From: Actinomycetes bacterium
GTDB lineage: Bacteria > Actinomycetota > Actinomycetes > Propionibacteriales > Propionibacteriaceae
DNA: 64,000 nt
Direction of reading: 5' to 3'
Assembly: GCA_023442485.1 (NCBI GenBank)
Contig: JAEZZG010000057.1
Location: 1 to 64,000, forward strand
Part shown: positions 1 through 9,159 of the stretch, in pieces
Position numbering within the stretch: the first letter of the stretch is position 1
How the letters are laid out: each line of letters opens with the position of its first letter
Notes under the pieces: model-generated
Told to the model about the DNA's origin: nothing
Databases searched by the model: none
The model's input: the letters and a program-made list of their open reading frames with translations, nothing else
Translations under genes and position numbers: made by a program

Positions 1-1652
1 CCGGGGCAATCGACCATCGCGATCCGAACTGGTTCAAGCACGCTGTCTTCTACGAAGTCATGGTGCGTAGTTTCTGTGATTCAACAGGTGACGGTGTCGG
101 AGACCTGGTCGGGCTAGCCTCCAAACTCGACTATCTGCAATGGCTCGGGGTTGACTGTTTGTGGCTGCCACCCTTCTTCCCGTCTCCCCTCGCAGATGGC
201 GGATATGACGTCTCTGACTTCCGCGGCGTTCGGGAAGAGTTCGGCACCCTCGAAGAGTTTGGTGATTTCATTGATCAGGCCCATGACCGTGGCATCAGAA
301 TCATCATCGACTTCGTGGTCAACCACACATCTGACCAACACCCTTGGTTCCAAGCTTCACGGACAGACCCTGACGGCCCCTACGGGGACTACTACGTCTG
401 GTCGGACTCCCCTGACAAATACCGCGATGCCCGGATCATTTTCATCGACACCGAGGAATCGAACTGGACTTATGATCCGGTACGCAAACAGTATTTCTGG
501 CACCGGTTCTACTCCCACCAGCCTGACCTCAATTACGCCAATCCCATGGTTCGGGCCGAAATCTTTGACGCCATCAAGTTCTGGCTGAGCTTCGGTATCG
601 ACGGTTTCCGCCTCGACGCAGTTCCTTATCTCATCGAAGAAGAGGGGACGAATTGCGAGAACCTCGATGGAACCCACCAGATACTCAAGGATCTGCGCCA
701 CATGGTCGACACCGAGTTCCCTGGACGCATCCTGCTGTGCGAAGCGAATCAATGGCCCAACGATGTCGTCAACTATTTCGGCGATGACGACGAATGCCAC
801 ATGGCCTTTCACTTCCCGCTCATGCCGCGGTTATTCATGGCGCTCAAACAGTTAGACACGACCGCTATCTCCGATATCCTTGCCGCCACTCCCGAGATTC
901 CTCCTGGTTGCCAATGGGGCACCTTCTTGCGCAACCATGACGAACTCACCCTCGAAATGGTCACTGAGGAAGAGCGCGACTTCATGTGGGAGCATTACGC
1001 GCCCGACCCCAGGATGAGGTGCAACCTGGGGATTCGCCGTCGTCTGGCCCCGCTCCTAGACAACGACCACAGCCAAATCCGGCTGCTACATGCGGTTCTA
1101 CTCTCTCTTCCGGGAGCCCCGGTCCTCTACTACGGTGACGAGATCGGCATGGGTGACAACATCTGGCTCTTCGACCGAGACGGGGTTCGCACCCCGATGC
1201 AATGGGATTCGACCCCAGGTGCCGGTTTTTCGACAGCCAGCGAGACTGAATTCTTCCATCCCCTGATCGATAGCCCCGGATTCACCCCCGCAGAAGTCAA
1301 CGTCGCTGCCCAAATGGAAGATCCATCCTCCCTCCTGGTCTGGATCCGCTCCATGCTCAACATCCGCCGTCAATGGCCCCTCTTTGCTTCTGGCACCTTC
1401 ACCGATCTTCGCCCAGATAGTCGCACCTTCTGTTATCTCCGCCGTGACGACGACCACGTCGTGGTGTGCGCCCACAACTTCACCCCTGATCCAGTGTCGG
1501 TCGATCTCGTCTTGAACGACCACACCGGTCACCGGGCCCACTCCATCCTCAAAGACACCGAGTATGCCCCTGTTACTGACGATGGAATCTTCAACCTAGC
1601 CCTACCTGGTTTCGGATTTGATTGGATTGAGCTGACACCCGACCTAGCCTAG
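1..1652 (+). CDS. treS: Trehalose synthase TreS (5' end outside window)
   Basis: The product is a GH13 maltose/trehalose isomerase that interconverts trehalose and maltose in the cytoplasm. The reading frame is open to the left edge: codons before the first ATG at 60 translate as WFKHAVFYEV, the conserved start region of TreS, so that ATG is internal and roughly 20-50 residues are missing. Counting from the ATG, the barrel motif IIIDFVVNHT lies at about 80-90, the nucleophile motif DGFRLDAVPY at 181-190 (Asp186), the acid/base region LLCEANQWP near Glu228, and the transition-state motif RNHDEL further on. Maltokinase follows seven bases after the stop, which matches the actinobacterial glgE-treS-mak-glgB order, so glgE may lie just upstream. 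The assignment is secure. Confidence 0.95.
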   Translation, partial: GAIDHRDPNWFKHAVFYEVMVRSFCDSTGDGVGDLVGLASKLDYLQWLGVDCLWLPPFFPSPLADGGYDVSDFRGVREEFGTLEEFGDFIDQAHDRGIRIIIDFVVNHTSDQHPWFQASRTDPDGPYGDYYVWSDSPDKYRDARIIFIDTEESNWTYDPVRKQYFWHRFYSHQPDLNYANPMVRAEIFDAIKFWLSFGIDGFRLDAVPYLIEEEGTNCENLDGTHQILKDLRHMVDTEFPGRILLCEANQWPNDVVNYFGDDDECHMAFHFPLMPRLFMALKQLDTTAISDILAATPEIPPGCQWGTFLRNHDELTLEMVTEEERDFMWEHYAPDPRMRCNLGIRRRLAPLLDNDHSQIRLLHAVLLSLPGAPVLYYGDEIGMGDNIWLFDRDGVRTPMQWDSTPGAGFSTASETEFFHPLIDSPGFTPAEVNVAAQMEDPSSLLVWIRSMLNIRRQWPLFASGTFTDLRPDSRTFCYLRRDDDHVVVCAHNFTPDPVSVDLVLNDHTGHRAHSILKDTEYAPVTDDGIFNLALPGFGFDWIELTPDLA

Positions 1653-1659
1653 AAAGACC

Positions 1660-3051
1660 ATGACTGATTTCTCTTCTTTCTGCCCCCTCCTGACTCCATG
1701 GATCGCCACCCAGAGATGGTTCTCAGGCAAAGGACGCCATGGGCAGCCAACGAGAATCGAGCTACTCGATCCCTTCCCCGACACCGCCGCCTGCAACACC
1801 AATGCCGGCGACCGGTTGCAAATTCGTCCCGCAATCGCGACGATCTCCTACCTCGACGGCCAAACCGAGTACTACCACATCCCGTTGGCCTTCACCCGTC
1901 AACGACCAGATCAATTCATCGGCTTTCACGACGATTCCAATAGCTACGTCTCAGACGCCTTGACTCAGCCAACCCTGGATGCCTTCGTCGCTGGGTTCAC
2001 CCATCCCTTCACCACTGACACCTGGCAGATCATCCATTCAACTAGCGCTCAGACCTGGGTAGAACCACACCCGACCTGCCGGCTCTTTCCTGGACAGCAA
2101 TCGAACTCATCGGTCCTGGTGGGATCGTCTGCAGTGGTCAAGATCTTCCGCAAACTCGAACTCGGCCCCAACCTCGACATCGAGGTCTCACATGCGCTCA
2201 CTGGAGCCGGGATCGATGCAATTCCAACCCTCTTCGGCAGGCAGCAAGCCACCATCGACACCCGCAACGGGAGCGCAACGGTTGATCTAGCCATGATCTC
2301 GGAGCTTTGCAATCAGGCAACGAACGGTTGGGACTACATGGTGGATCGCCTTAACCGAGGTGTCGACAGCGCCACTGACGCGGCTGCCATTGGACGCCAA
2401 CTCGCCCGGGTTCATCACGGTTTGGCTAGGTGTTACGGCACTTCTTCTGGTTCTGGCGACGAGGTCGCTGACCTGATGACTGCCCGGCTCGTCGAGGCCG
2501 CCACACAGGTGGAGGCCCTTGCCGAGTGGGTGACTCCGGTGACCAGAATTTTTGATTCCATCCGCTCCACGACGATCCAAGTGCAGCGCCTTCACGGAGA
2601 TTTTCACCTCGGACAAACCATGAAATCCTCTCGTGGATGGATGATCATCGACTTCGAGGGGGAACCGATGAAGTCGATGGCTGAACGCACCCGACCCGAT
2701 TCCGTGTGTCGTGATCTTGCCGGAATGATTCGTTCTTTCCACTACGCCCAAGTATCGGCCACACGGGGCAATCCCAGTTCTTGCGATGAATCCGCAGGGC
2801 CGACCCACCCCGCACCCACTGGACCCAGACCGGAGCATCCCTGCCCCGCATCTTCCTCACCCGCCGATGCCTTCCTGGCTGCATATTGTGCAGAATCAGG
2901 TGTGACCCTGGCTGAAGTCAACCGCCTATTGCAGGCTTATCTGGCAGACAAGGCCATCTACGAGGTCTGCTATGAGCAACGCAATCGCCCAGATTGGATA
3001 GAAATCCCACTGAGCGCCATCCATACCCTCTTCAAGTCAGATAACGTTTAG
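1660..3051 (+). CDS. mak: Maltokinase
   Basis: This 463-residue cytoplasmic kinase phosphorylates maltose to maltose 1-phosphate with ATP, giving GlgE its substrate. The aminoglycoside-phosphotransferase-like core is visible: a nucleotide-binding segment with VVKIFRKLE at about 160, the catalytic HGDFHLGQ near residue 312, and IDFEGEP about 20 residues later, both typical of Mak. The length fits the family. It starts seven bases after treS with only a weak purine stretch (agaaaga) upstream, so translation is probably coupled to treS. A proline-rich, low-complexity segment near residues 375-410 (around GPTHPAPTGPRPEHP) interrupts the C-terminal half and is probably a disordered loop. Confidence 0.93.
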   Translation: MTDFSSFCPLLTPWIATQRWFSGKGRHGQPTRIELLDPFPDTAACNTNAGDRLQIRPAIATISYLDGQTEYYHIPLAFTRQRPDQFIGFHDDSNSYVSDALTQPTLDAFVAGFTHPFTTDTWQIIHSTSAQTWVEPHPTCRLFPGQQSNSSVLVGSSAVVKIFRKLELGPNLDIEVSHALTGAGIDAIPTLFGRQQATIDTRNGSATVDLAMISELCNQATNGWDYMVDRLNRGVDSATDAAAIGRQLARVHHGLARCYGTSSGSGDEVADLMTARLVEAATQVEALAEWVTPVTRIFDSIRSTTIQVQRLHGDFHLGQTMKSSRGWMIIDFEGEPMKSMAERTRPDSVCRDLAGMIRSFHYAQVSATRGNPSSCDESAGPTHPAPTGPRPEHPCPASSSPADAFLAAYCAESGVTLAEVNRLLQAYLADKAIYEVCYEQRNRPDWIEIPLSAIHTLFKSDNV

Positions 3052-3129
3052 CCAGACGCTAAGACATCTCGTCCCTGAGCGCTAACCCTGATCCACCATC
3101 AACCACATACTGAGTTCAGGAGGAGTCCG

Positions 3130-5064
3130 ATGGCACACGATTTTTTCGGTGATCTCACTGGCTGGGATCTCGAGGGATTTCACAATGGTGGAGACACCGA
3201 ATGCTACAAGCGACTCGGTGCACACGTCGTGACTGTTCACGCCGATGAGCGTGGCAGCGTCACGGGTGTCCGCTTCACCGTCTGGGCCCCCAATGCCCGT
3301 GCCGTCCAGGTGATCGGCGACTTCAACTGGTGGACCGGCGATGACATGCAACTCATCCCTGGCTCTGGCGTGTGGGGTATCTTCATCGAAGGACTCGGAA
3401 ACGGAACCCTCTACAAGTTCCGCATCCAGCACGCAGACGGCTCCTGGCACGAGAAATCCGACCCGATGGCCCGGTTCTGTGAGTCTGCTCCAAACACCGC
3501 CTCCATCGTCTACGAATCTGAATACATCTGGTCCGATACCGAATGGATGGATCAGCGCAAGTCCTTCAACCCTGCCGATTCTGCGATGAGCGTCTACGAG
3601 GTCCACATCGGCGGGTGGCGCAAGGGACGCACCTACCTGCAACTGGCCGAGGAATTGGTCGAGTACGTCAAATGGCAGGGCTACACCCACGTCGAGTTCA
3701 TGCCCGTCATGGAACACCCCTATGAGCCGTCTTGGGGTTACCAGGTCACCGGTTATTACGCTCCGACTTCCCGCTTCGGACGTCCCGATGAGTTCCGCTA
3801 CCTCATTGACCGGCTCCACCAAGCCGGTATCGGCGTCATCCTCGACTGGGTTCCCGCTCATTTCCCCAAGGACGACTGGGCTCTGGGCCGGTTTGACGGT
3901 ACGGCCCTGTACGAACACGCAGACCCCCGCCAGGGCGAACAGATGGACTGGGGAACCTACGTTTTCAACTTCGACCGTAACGAGGTCAAGTCCTTCCTGG
4001 TCTCGAATGCCTACTACTGGATTCACGAATTCCACGCCGACGGTCTGCGTGTCGATGCCGTCGCCTCCATGCTCTACCTCGACTACTCGCGTAAGGAAGG
4101 CGAGTGGGTACCCAACCAATACGGCGGACGTGAGAATCTGGCAGCAATCGACTTCTTGCGCTACGTCAACCGCAACGTGCACGAACGCGTCCCCGGTGTG
4201 GCGATGATCGCTGAAGAATCCACCTCATTCCCTGGGGTGACACAGTCGACCGATTCTGGCGGCCTGGGTTTTTCTCTGAAATGGAACATGGGCTGGATGA
4301 ATGATTCCCTGCACTACCTGAAGGAAGACCCCATCAACCGCTCCTATCACCACAACGAGATCACCTTCGCGATGGTCTACGCATACTCCGAAAACTTCAT
4401 GTTGCCGATCAGCCATGACGAGGTGGTACACGGCAAGGGTTCGATGATCAACAAGATTCCCAACGACGACTGGCAGAAATTCGCCACCCTGCGTGCCTTC
4501 TACTCCTACATGTGGGCCTTCCCTGGCAAAAAGCTGCTGTTTATGGGCCAAGAATTCGCTCAACGAGCTGAGTTCAACGAGATCGCTGGCCTGGAATGGT
4601 GGGTCGCCGATATGTGGGGTCATGGTGGCGTCAAGCGAATGATGCGCGATCTCAACCGCATCTACCGGGAGGAAGCGGCCTTGTGGGAGCTTGATTCCAA
4701 CCCGATGGGATTCCAGTGGATCAATGCCGATGACGCCAACGGTAACGTCTACTCCTGGATTCGACGCAGCTCGGCCAATGACGTGATCGCGATCTTGACC
4801 AACTTCTCCCCCGTCCCGCACAACTACTACGGCATTGGTTTGCCGAGGACGGGAGTGTGGAAGGAGATCTTCAACTCTGACGCGGCCGAATATGACGGTA
4901 CCGGGCAGTTTGGGAACCTTGGCCAGATCATCGCGAGGGATTCCGGCGCTTCCGGCTGGGAGGGATCTGCCACCGTTTGTATTCCTCCTTTGGCCACCGT
5001 CATGTTCAAGTTTGATCCGGTCGCTTCCGAAGAAGAGAACCTCATCCTTGACCTCAATGGATGA
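3130..5064 (+). CDS. glgB: 1,4-alpha-glucan branching enzyme GlgB
   Basis: This GH13 enzyme of 644 residues makes alpha-1,6 branches in glycogen. The N-terminal CBM48-type beta domain is at about residues 35-130 (VRFTVWAPNARAVQVIGDFN). The catalytic barrel follows, with YEVHIGGW, FMPVMEHP, the nucleophile region DGLRVDAVASMLYLDY, the acid/base region AEESTSFPGV and LPISHDEVVHGKGS. A C-terminal all-beta domain ends the protein. The length is close to the 620-730 residues usual for GlgB lacking an extra N-terminal domain. A strong Shine-Dalgarno sequence (aggagg) lies about six bases before the ATG. The next gene overlaps its last eight bases. It completes the treS-mak-glgB cluster. Confidence 0.97.
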   Translation: MAHDFFGDLTGWDLEGFHNGGDTECYKRLGAHVVTVHADERGSVTGVRFTVWAPNARAVQVIGDFNWWTGDDMQLIPGSGVWGIFIEGLGNGTLYKFRIQHADGSWHEKSDPMARFCESAPNTASIVYESEYIWSDTEWMDQRKSFNPADSAMSVYEVHIGGWRKGRTYLQLAEELVEYVKWQGYTHVEFMPVMEHPYEPSWGYQVTGYYAPTSRFGRPDEFRYLIDRLHQAGIGVILDWVPAHFPKDDWALGRFDGTALYEHADPRQGEQMDWGTYVFNFDRNEVKSFLVSNAYYWIHEFHADGLRVDAVASMLYLDYSRKEGEWVPNQYGGRENLAAIDFLRYVNRNVHERVPGVAMIAEESTSFPGVTQSTDSGGLGFSLKWNMGWMNDSLHYLKEDPINRSYHHNEITFAMVYAYSENFMLPISHDEVVHGKGSMINKIPNDDWQKFATLRAFYSYMWAFPGKKLLFMGQEFAQRAEFNEIAGLEWWVADMWGHGGVKRMMRDLNRIYREEAALWELDSNPMGFQWINADDANGNVYSWIRRSSANDVIAILTNFSPVPHNYYGIGLPRTGVWKEIFNSDAAEYDGTGQFGNLGQIIARDSGASGWEGSATVCIPPLATVMFKFDPVASEEENLILDLNG

Positions 5065-5863
5065 GTTTCAAGTCAGCGTCGAGATCCACAACGACGTCGG
5101 TGTTATCAGTTGGAAGCTCCCGGCTGAACTTCCGGTGATGGTTGATGCGATCTCGATGGCTGCCGACGACGCCCTGATCGGGCACGAACTGCGTCGTCTC
5201 GAAGCCTCCGTACTGGCTTCTGATCTTGACGGTCAGCGCGCCTTACAGCGCTGCGGTTTCCGGCGCGAAGGCAGGCTGCGAGATGGTTTCTCCTCACCGG
5301 CGGGTGAGTTCGTCGATGTGTTGGTCTATGCGAGGCTGTCTTCAGATCTTGTCTATGGAGAGGGTGGGACCTCTGCGGTGCTGGATTCAGTGCTGCCCAC
5401 AAAAAGGATTATTGCCCATGTGGTGATCAGGGATCGTCTAGGGCGGGTGCTCCTTCTGGAGACCACCTATAAGCAACATTGGGAGCTTCCGGGCGGTGTG
5501 GTCGAGCGCGACGAGACTCCTCGACAAGGCGCCTATCGCGAGGGTCTTGAAGAACTCGGATTGAGCTTAGAGCTGGGCTTGCCTTGGGCGGTGGATTGGA
5601 TGCCACATCACCTGGGATGGTCCGATGCGATTGAGTTCATCTTCGACGGCGGCATCCTCGACTCGAACCGCGATTTCCCAGCCATCCCTAATCCAGAGAT
5701 CAAACAAGCCCATTGGGTCGCCCCCGACGACATCGAGACGAAGGTGTCGCCACTGTCGGCCAGACGTCTAAGTTACTTGCTCAAAGCAGGGCCTGGATTG
5801 TGCTATTTGGAGAATGGGGAACCGATCTTCAGCGAGGACGATCCCGCCTCAGATCAGAATTGA
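5057..5863 (+). CDS. Truncated GNAT domain fused to a Nudix hydrolase
   Basis: The protein has 268 residues. The C-terminal half holds a Nudix box, GGVVERDETPRQGAYREGL then EELGL, which fits the Gx5Ex7REUxEExGU pattern except that the first U position is Gly. Nudix enzymes hydrolyse nucleoside diphosphates linked to another group; the substrate cannot be told here. The first roughly 105 residues resemble only the C-terminal part of RimJ-type acetyltransferases (LRRLEASVLASD, ALQRCGFRREGRLRDG) and lack a visible acetyl-CoA loop, so this part is unlikely to acetylate. The ATG at 5057 overlaps glgB by eight bases, which suggests translational coupling. Function of the fusion is unknown. Confidence 0.8.
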   Translation: MDEFQVSVEIHNDVGVISWKLPAELPVMVDAISMAADDALIGHELRRLEASVLASDLDGQRALQRCGFRREGRLRDGFSSPAGEFVDVLVYARLSSDLVYGEGGTSAVLDSVLPTKRIIAHVVIRDRLGRVLLLETTYKQHWELPGGVVERDETPRQGAYREGLEELGLSLELGLPWAVDWMPHHLGWSDAIEFIFDGGILDSNRDFPAIPNPEIKQAHWVAPDDIETKVSPLSARRLSYLLKAGPGLCYLENGEPIFSEDDPASDQN

Positions 5864-5928
5864 GCGCCACTTCGGGGCGCGTCCACCCACCATTTCGAGG
5901 CAACCGCTCGCCCGTCTCGGCCGCGCCC

Positions 5929-6834
5929 CTAATAGGCGAACAGGGCAGAGGATAGTTTCCGGCGAGCCTTCATGACCACAGGCGAGGTGCGCCCCACCAC
6001 CTCAAACAATTCCAGAATGCGCAACCGCAACTGTTCGCGTAGCTCATCGTTGCCTCGGCTCTGACGGATCAGGGCGATCAGACGATCGAGTCCGGCCTGG
6101 GAATTGCCTTGGATGATTTCTAGATCAGCGAGATCCATCTGTGCTTGAACGTCATCACTATCTGCGGCTTTGACTTGCAAAGCCACCGGATCAAAGGCAT
6201 GGGAGCGGGCCAACAAGGCAGCCATGGCGCGGCCACCGAGGGCGTCAACATCGTCAGGTTGCTTTGCCAAGATAGCATCGAATTCTTCGATCGCCTTGGT
6301 GTAGTCACCAGCTTCCATCGCGGCTTCTGCAGCCGCCAAGCGCGGGTCTTCGACGGGGGTCTGGCTACCTTCAGAATCGCTGACGGCGAAGGGTTCGGCT
6401 TTGCCAGTGATCCCATTAGCGACGGCAGACTGGCACACCATAGCGATCATTTCGGTGATCTCCGAGTCAGAACGAGTGCCCTGGAATAGCGGAGCGAGCT
6501 GACCGGCGAGAACAGCCACTACGGTGGGAACTGCTTGGACACCGATACTTTGAGCGATCACCTGCTCGGTGTCGACGTTGATCCGGGCTAAAACCCATGA
6601 GCCACCAGACTCATTAGCCAAACTCTGCAACTTAGACGACACCTCAGGTGCCGGGGATGTGGCCGAATAGAACTCCAATACCACCGGGTATTTGACCGAC
6701 TGGCCAACGATGGAGTTGAAGTTAGCCTGGTGACATTCCGTCACATAGACCGCACCACGCCTGGTAGCTGCCACCCCCTCAGAAACAATCTGGGATAGGT
6801 CGAGAGCTCCGCGTGAATTCCCCGTTTCAGTCAT
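5929..6834 (-). CDS. Thioredoxin-fold/TPR protein, CnoX (YbbN)-like
   Basis: This is a 301-residue cytoplasmic protein. Residues about 20-140 form a thioredoxin domain, but the usual WCxxC site is replaced by SATSPAP, so no redox-active cysteine pair is present. The C-terminal part (about 160-301) reads as TPR-like helices (AAMEAGDYTKAIEEFDAIL and following). This matches YbbN/CnoX-type holdases, which bind unfolding clients rather than reduce disulfides. A related thioredoxin-like gene lies near glgB in mycobacteria, so the neighbourhood is conserved. No Shine-Dalgarno sequence is seen; a TAGACT element ends seven bases before the ATG, compatible with a leaderless transcript. Confidence 0.85.
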   Translation of the reverse strand: MTETGNSRGALDLSQIVSEGVAATRRGAVYVTECHQANFNSIVGQSVKYPVVLEFYSATSPAPEVSSKLQSLANESGGSWVLARINVDTEQVIAQSIGVQAVPTVVAVLAGQLAPLFQGTRSDSEITEMIAMVCQSAVANGITGKAEPFAVSDSEGSQTPVEDPRLAAAEAAMEAGDYTKAIEEFDAILAKQPDDVDALGGRAMAALLARSHAFDPVALQVKAADSDDVQAQMDLADLEIIQGNSQAGLDRLIALIRQSRGNDELREQLRLRILELFEVVGRTSPVVMKARRKLSSALFAY

Positions 6835-6917
6835 AGTGGCAAGTCTAGCCGAGGATATCGAAGAGCTAAATCAGTGAAAACGCGATACATTTTCGATTCA
6901 CCAGGCAAGATAGAGCC

Positions 6918-8549
6918 ATGGCACACGAACGCGCAGGGCAACTAGCCCAAGAACAAGATCTCATTGACGTCGATGCAGTGATTAGCGCTTATTACGATCT
7001 CGTTCCAGATCCGTCAAATGTGGATCAGCAGGTCGTCTTCGGCACCTCCGGGCACCGTGGTTCCTCTCTTGACACGGCATTCAATGAACTCCACATCGCC
7101 GCGTGTACCCAGGCGATCGTCGAGTACCGTCGCGGGCAAGGCACAACCGGCCCGATCTTCATCGGCAAGGACACCCACGCCCTATCCACACCGGCTTGGA
7201 AGACCGCAATCGAGGTTCTGGTTGCCAATGAGATTCCCGTTCTCGCCGAACGTGAGGATGAATACACCCCGACCCCTGCAGTCTCGCGGGCCATCATCGA
7301 ATACAATCGCGAACATCGAGATCACGTCGCAGACGGAATCGTCGTGACCCCGTCTCACAACCCGCCGCGCGACGGTGGTTTCAAGTACAACCCGCCCAAT
7401 GGTGGGCCCGCCGACACCGATGCAACCGGGTGGATCGCCGACCGCGCCAACGAGTTGATGGCAGACCCGTCCTCGATCAAGCGCATTCCCTACGAGCGCG
7501 CCCAATCCGAAGTGACCAGGTTCGACTACCGCACCCCCTACTGCCAGTCCCTAGCTAAGGTCGTCGACATTGACGCCATCCGCGACGCCGGGATTCGCAT
7601 TGGGGCTGACCCGATGGGTGGGGCCTCGGTGCAATATTGGCAATATATTTCTGAAGAACTAATTCCATCCATGACTGTCGTCAACCCCATCGTGGATCCG
7701 ACATGGCGCTTCATGACCTTAGATACTGACGGCAAGATCCGAATGGATTGCTCTTCCCCGAATTCGATGGCATCACTCGTCAGCAATCGAGATAAATACG
7801 ACTTGGCTACGGGAAATGATGCTGACTCTGACCGCCACGGAATTGTCACCCCCGATGAGGGGCTGATGAATCCGAATCATTATTTGGCTGTTGCTATCTG
7901 GTACCTGTTCACGACTCGCACCGACTGGCCCTCCGACACCGCCGTCGGCAAGACCTTGGTGTCGTCGTCAATGATCGACAATGTTGCCCGCAAGATTGGC
8001 CGCACCCTGGTCGAGGTTCCGGTCGGATTCAAGTGGTTCGTCCCTGGCCTGATCTCTGGTGATCTCGGCTTCGGTGGCGAAGAATCTGCAGGCGCATCCT
8101 TCCTACAGTTCGATGGCGGAACCTGGACGACGGACAAGGACGGCCTGATTATGGATCTCCTGGCTGCCGAAATCCTGGCCAAGACCGGCAAGACCCCGTC
8201 AATGCATTACCGTGACCTCGAAGCAGAGTTTGGCACATACACCTACGCCCGCATCGATTCCGAGGCAAACCGTGAACAAAAGGCTAGGTTGAAGGCGCTG
8301 AGTCCGTCCAATGTGACGGCGTCGTCCCTGGCCGGCGACGAGATCACCGGTGTGTTCACCAACGCACCAGGCAACAATGCCCCAATCGGCGGACTCAAGG
8401 TCGCTACCGCCAGGGGTTGGTTTGCTGCCCGCCCGTCCGGGACCGAAGATAAGTACAAGATTTACGCCGAGTCAAACGTCGGCGCTGAACACCTCGCTAC
8501 CATCCAGAAGGAGGCACGAGAGGTCGTCTCGCAGGCACTAAACTCCTAG
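6918..8549 (+). CDS. pgm: Alpha-phosphoglucomutase
   Basis: This 543-residue enzyme interconverts glucose 1-phosphate and glucose 6-phosphate and so feeds or drains the glycogen pathway encoded just upstream. The phosphoserine loop VVTPSHNPPRDGGFKYNPP lies near residue 145, the metal-binding loop GNDADSDRHG near 298, the sugar-binding GGEESAG near 390 and the phosphate-binding RPSGTEDKYKIY near the C-terminus. The length is that of the Pgm (not ManB) family. No ribosome-binding site precedes the ATG; CAAGAT sits exactly six bases before it, so translation is probably leaderless. A hairpin at 8560-8595 follows the stop. Confidence 0.95.
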   Translation: MAHERAGQLAQEQDLIDVDAVISAYYDLVPDPSNVDQQVVFGTSGHRGSSLDTAFNELHIAACTQAIVEYRRGQGTTGPIFIGKDTHALSTPAWKTAIEVLVANEIPVLAEREDEYTPTPAVSRAIIEYNREHRDHVADGIVVTPSHNPPRDGGFKYNPPNGGPADTDATGWIADRANELMADPSSIKRIPYERAQSEVTRFDYRTPYCQSLAKVVDIDAIRDAGIRIGADPMGGASVQYWQYISEELIPSMTVVNPIVDPTWRFMTLDTDGKIRMDCSSPNSMASLVSNRDKYDLATGNDADSDRHGIVTPDEGLMNPNHYLAVAIWYLFTTRTDWPSDTAVGKTLVSSSMIDNVARKIGRTLVEVPVGFKWFVPGLISGDLGFGGEESAGASFLQFDGGTWTTDKDGLIMDLLAAEILAKTGKTPSMHYRDLEAEFGTYTYARIDSEANREQKARLKALSPSNVTASSLAGDEITGVFTNAPGNNAPIGGLKVATARGWFAARPSGTEDKYKIYAESNVGAEHLATIQKEAREVVSQALNS

Positions 8550-8559
8550 TCAACAAGTA

Positions 8560-8600
8560 TTTCGGGGCGCCAGGAACTCGCCTGGCGCACCGAATGGTTT
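8560..8600. terminator. Probable bidirectional terminator between pgm and the PH-domain gene
   Basis: Eight base pairs, GCGCCAGG (8567-8574) with CCTGGCGC (8581-8588), enclose a six-base loop. The stem continues through a one-base internal mismatch into ATTCGG/CCGAAT. A short T run (GGTTTTA) follows on the plus strand. It lies between two convergent genes. Confidence 0.65.
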
Positions 8601-8640
8601 TAGGGCTTGGACAGCTTGAGCGCAAGGCTAGACGCCCGGC

Positions 8641-9159
8641 TCAACTGACTGCGTCATCGCCAGGCCACGGTTCAGCCAACCCGATCACTTGCTGAAGCAC
8701 GTCTTCATGGTCGCGAGGATGAGGAATGAATCTCAGGTCCAGGACATCGCCGTCATCAGAGATCACTTTGATGTGGCCGAAGCCGATGATCCGGCCTAGG
8801 AGGGGCTGAGTCATCTCGATGCGAGCGATCTCCCCCAGTGGCAACATGACTGAGCGCCTGCGCAACCATCCTGCTACCGTCAAGACCCGCATCGTGGTGA
8901 ACACGACTCGGCGCATGTACTGGAGCTGGACAGCGACGGCAGACAGGACCAGGGCGATCAGCAACACAAGGGCGATCCAGGGAAGCCACGGCCCAGACCA
9001 TATAGACCACAACGACACCGGGATGATCAAACACAAACCGATGATCCCGGGAAGACGGGTAATCCAGTGGTGCGGTATCTCGGCGATCACAAACTCATCG
9101 AAATCGGCGTAGAGATAGTTATCGACCTCTGGTTCGATCAACCGCGCCAGATCAAACAT
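8641..9159 (-). CDS. Membrane protein with bacterial PH (bPH2) domain
   Basis: The product has 172 residues. Two hydrophobic helices lie at about residues 35-80 (GIIGLCLIIPVSLWSIW and WIALVLLIALVLSAVAV). They are followed by a basic segment and a PH-like domain (TTMRVLTVAGWLRRRSVMLP, then LPLGEIARIEMTQPLLGRII and the terminal IKVISDDGDVLDLRFIPHP). The pattern is that of actinobacterial bPH2 membrane proteins, whose function is not known. It overlaps the end of meaB by eight bases, so the two are almost certainly co-transcribed. Whether that link has functional meaning cannot be told from sequence. Confidence 0.8.
   Translation of the reverse strand: MFDLARLIEPEVDNYLYADFDEFVIAEIPHHWITRLPGIIGLCLIIPVSLWSIWSGPWLPWIALVLLIALVLSAVAVQLQYMRRVVFTTMRVLTVAGWLRRRSVMLPLGEIARIEMTQPLLGRIIGFGHIKVISDDGDVLDLRFIPHPRDHEDVLQQVIGLAEPWPGDDAVS

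Noticed and set aside
3082..4182. Long open frame on the minus strand (366 codons) opposite glgB
   Set aside because: It lies wholly over the well-supported glgB, shows no recognisable domain, and long antisense frames are common in GC-rich coding DNA.
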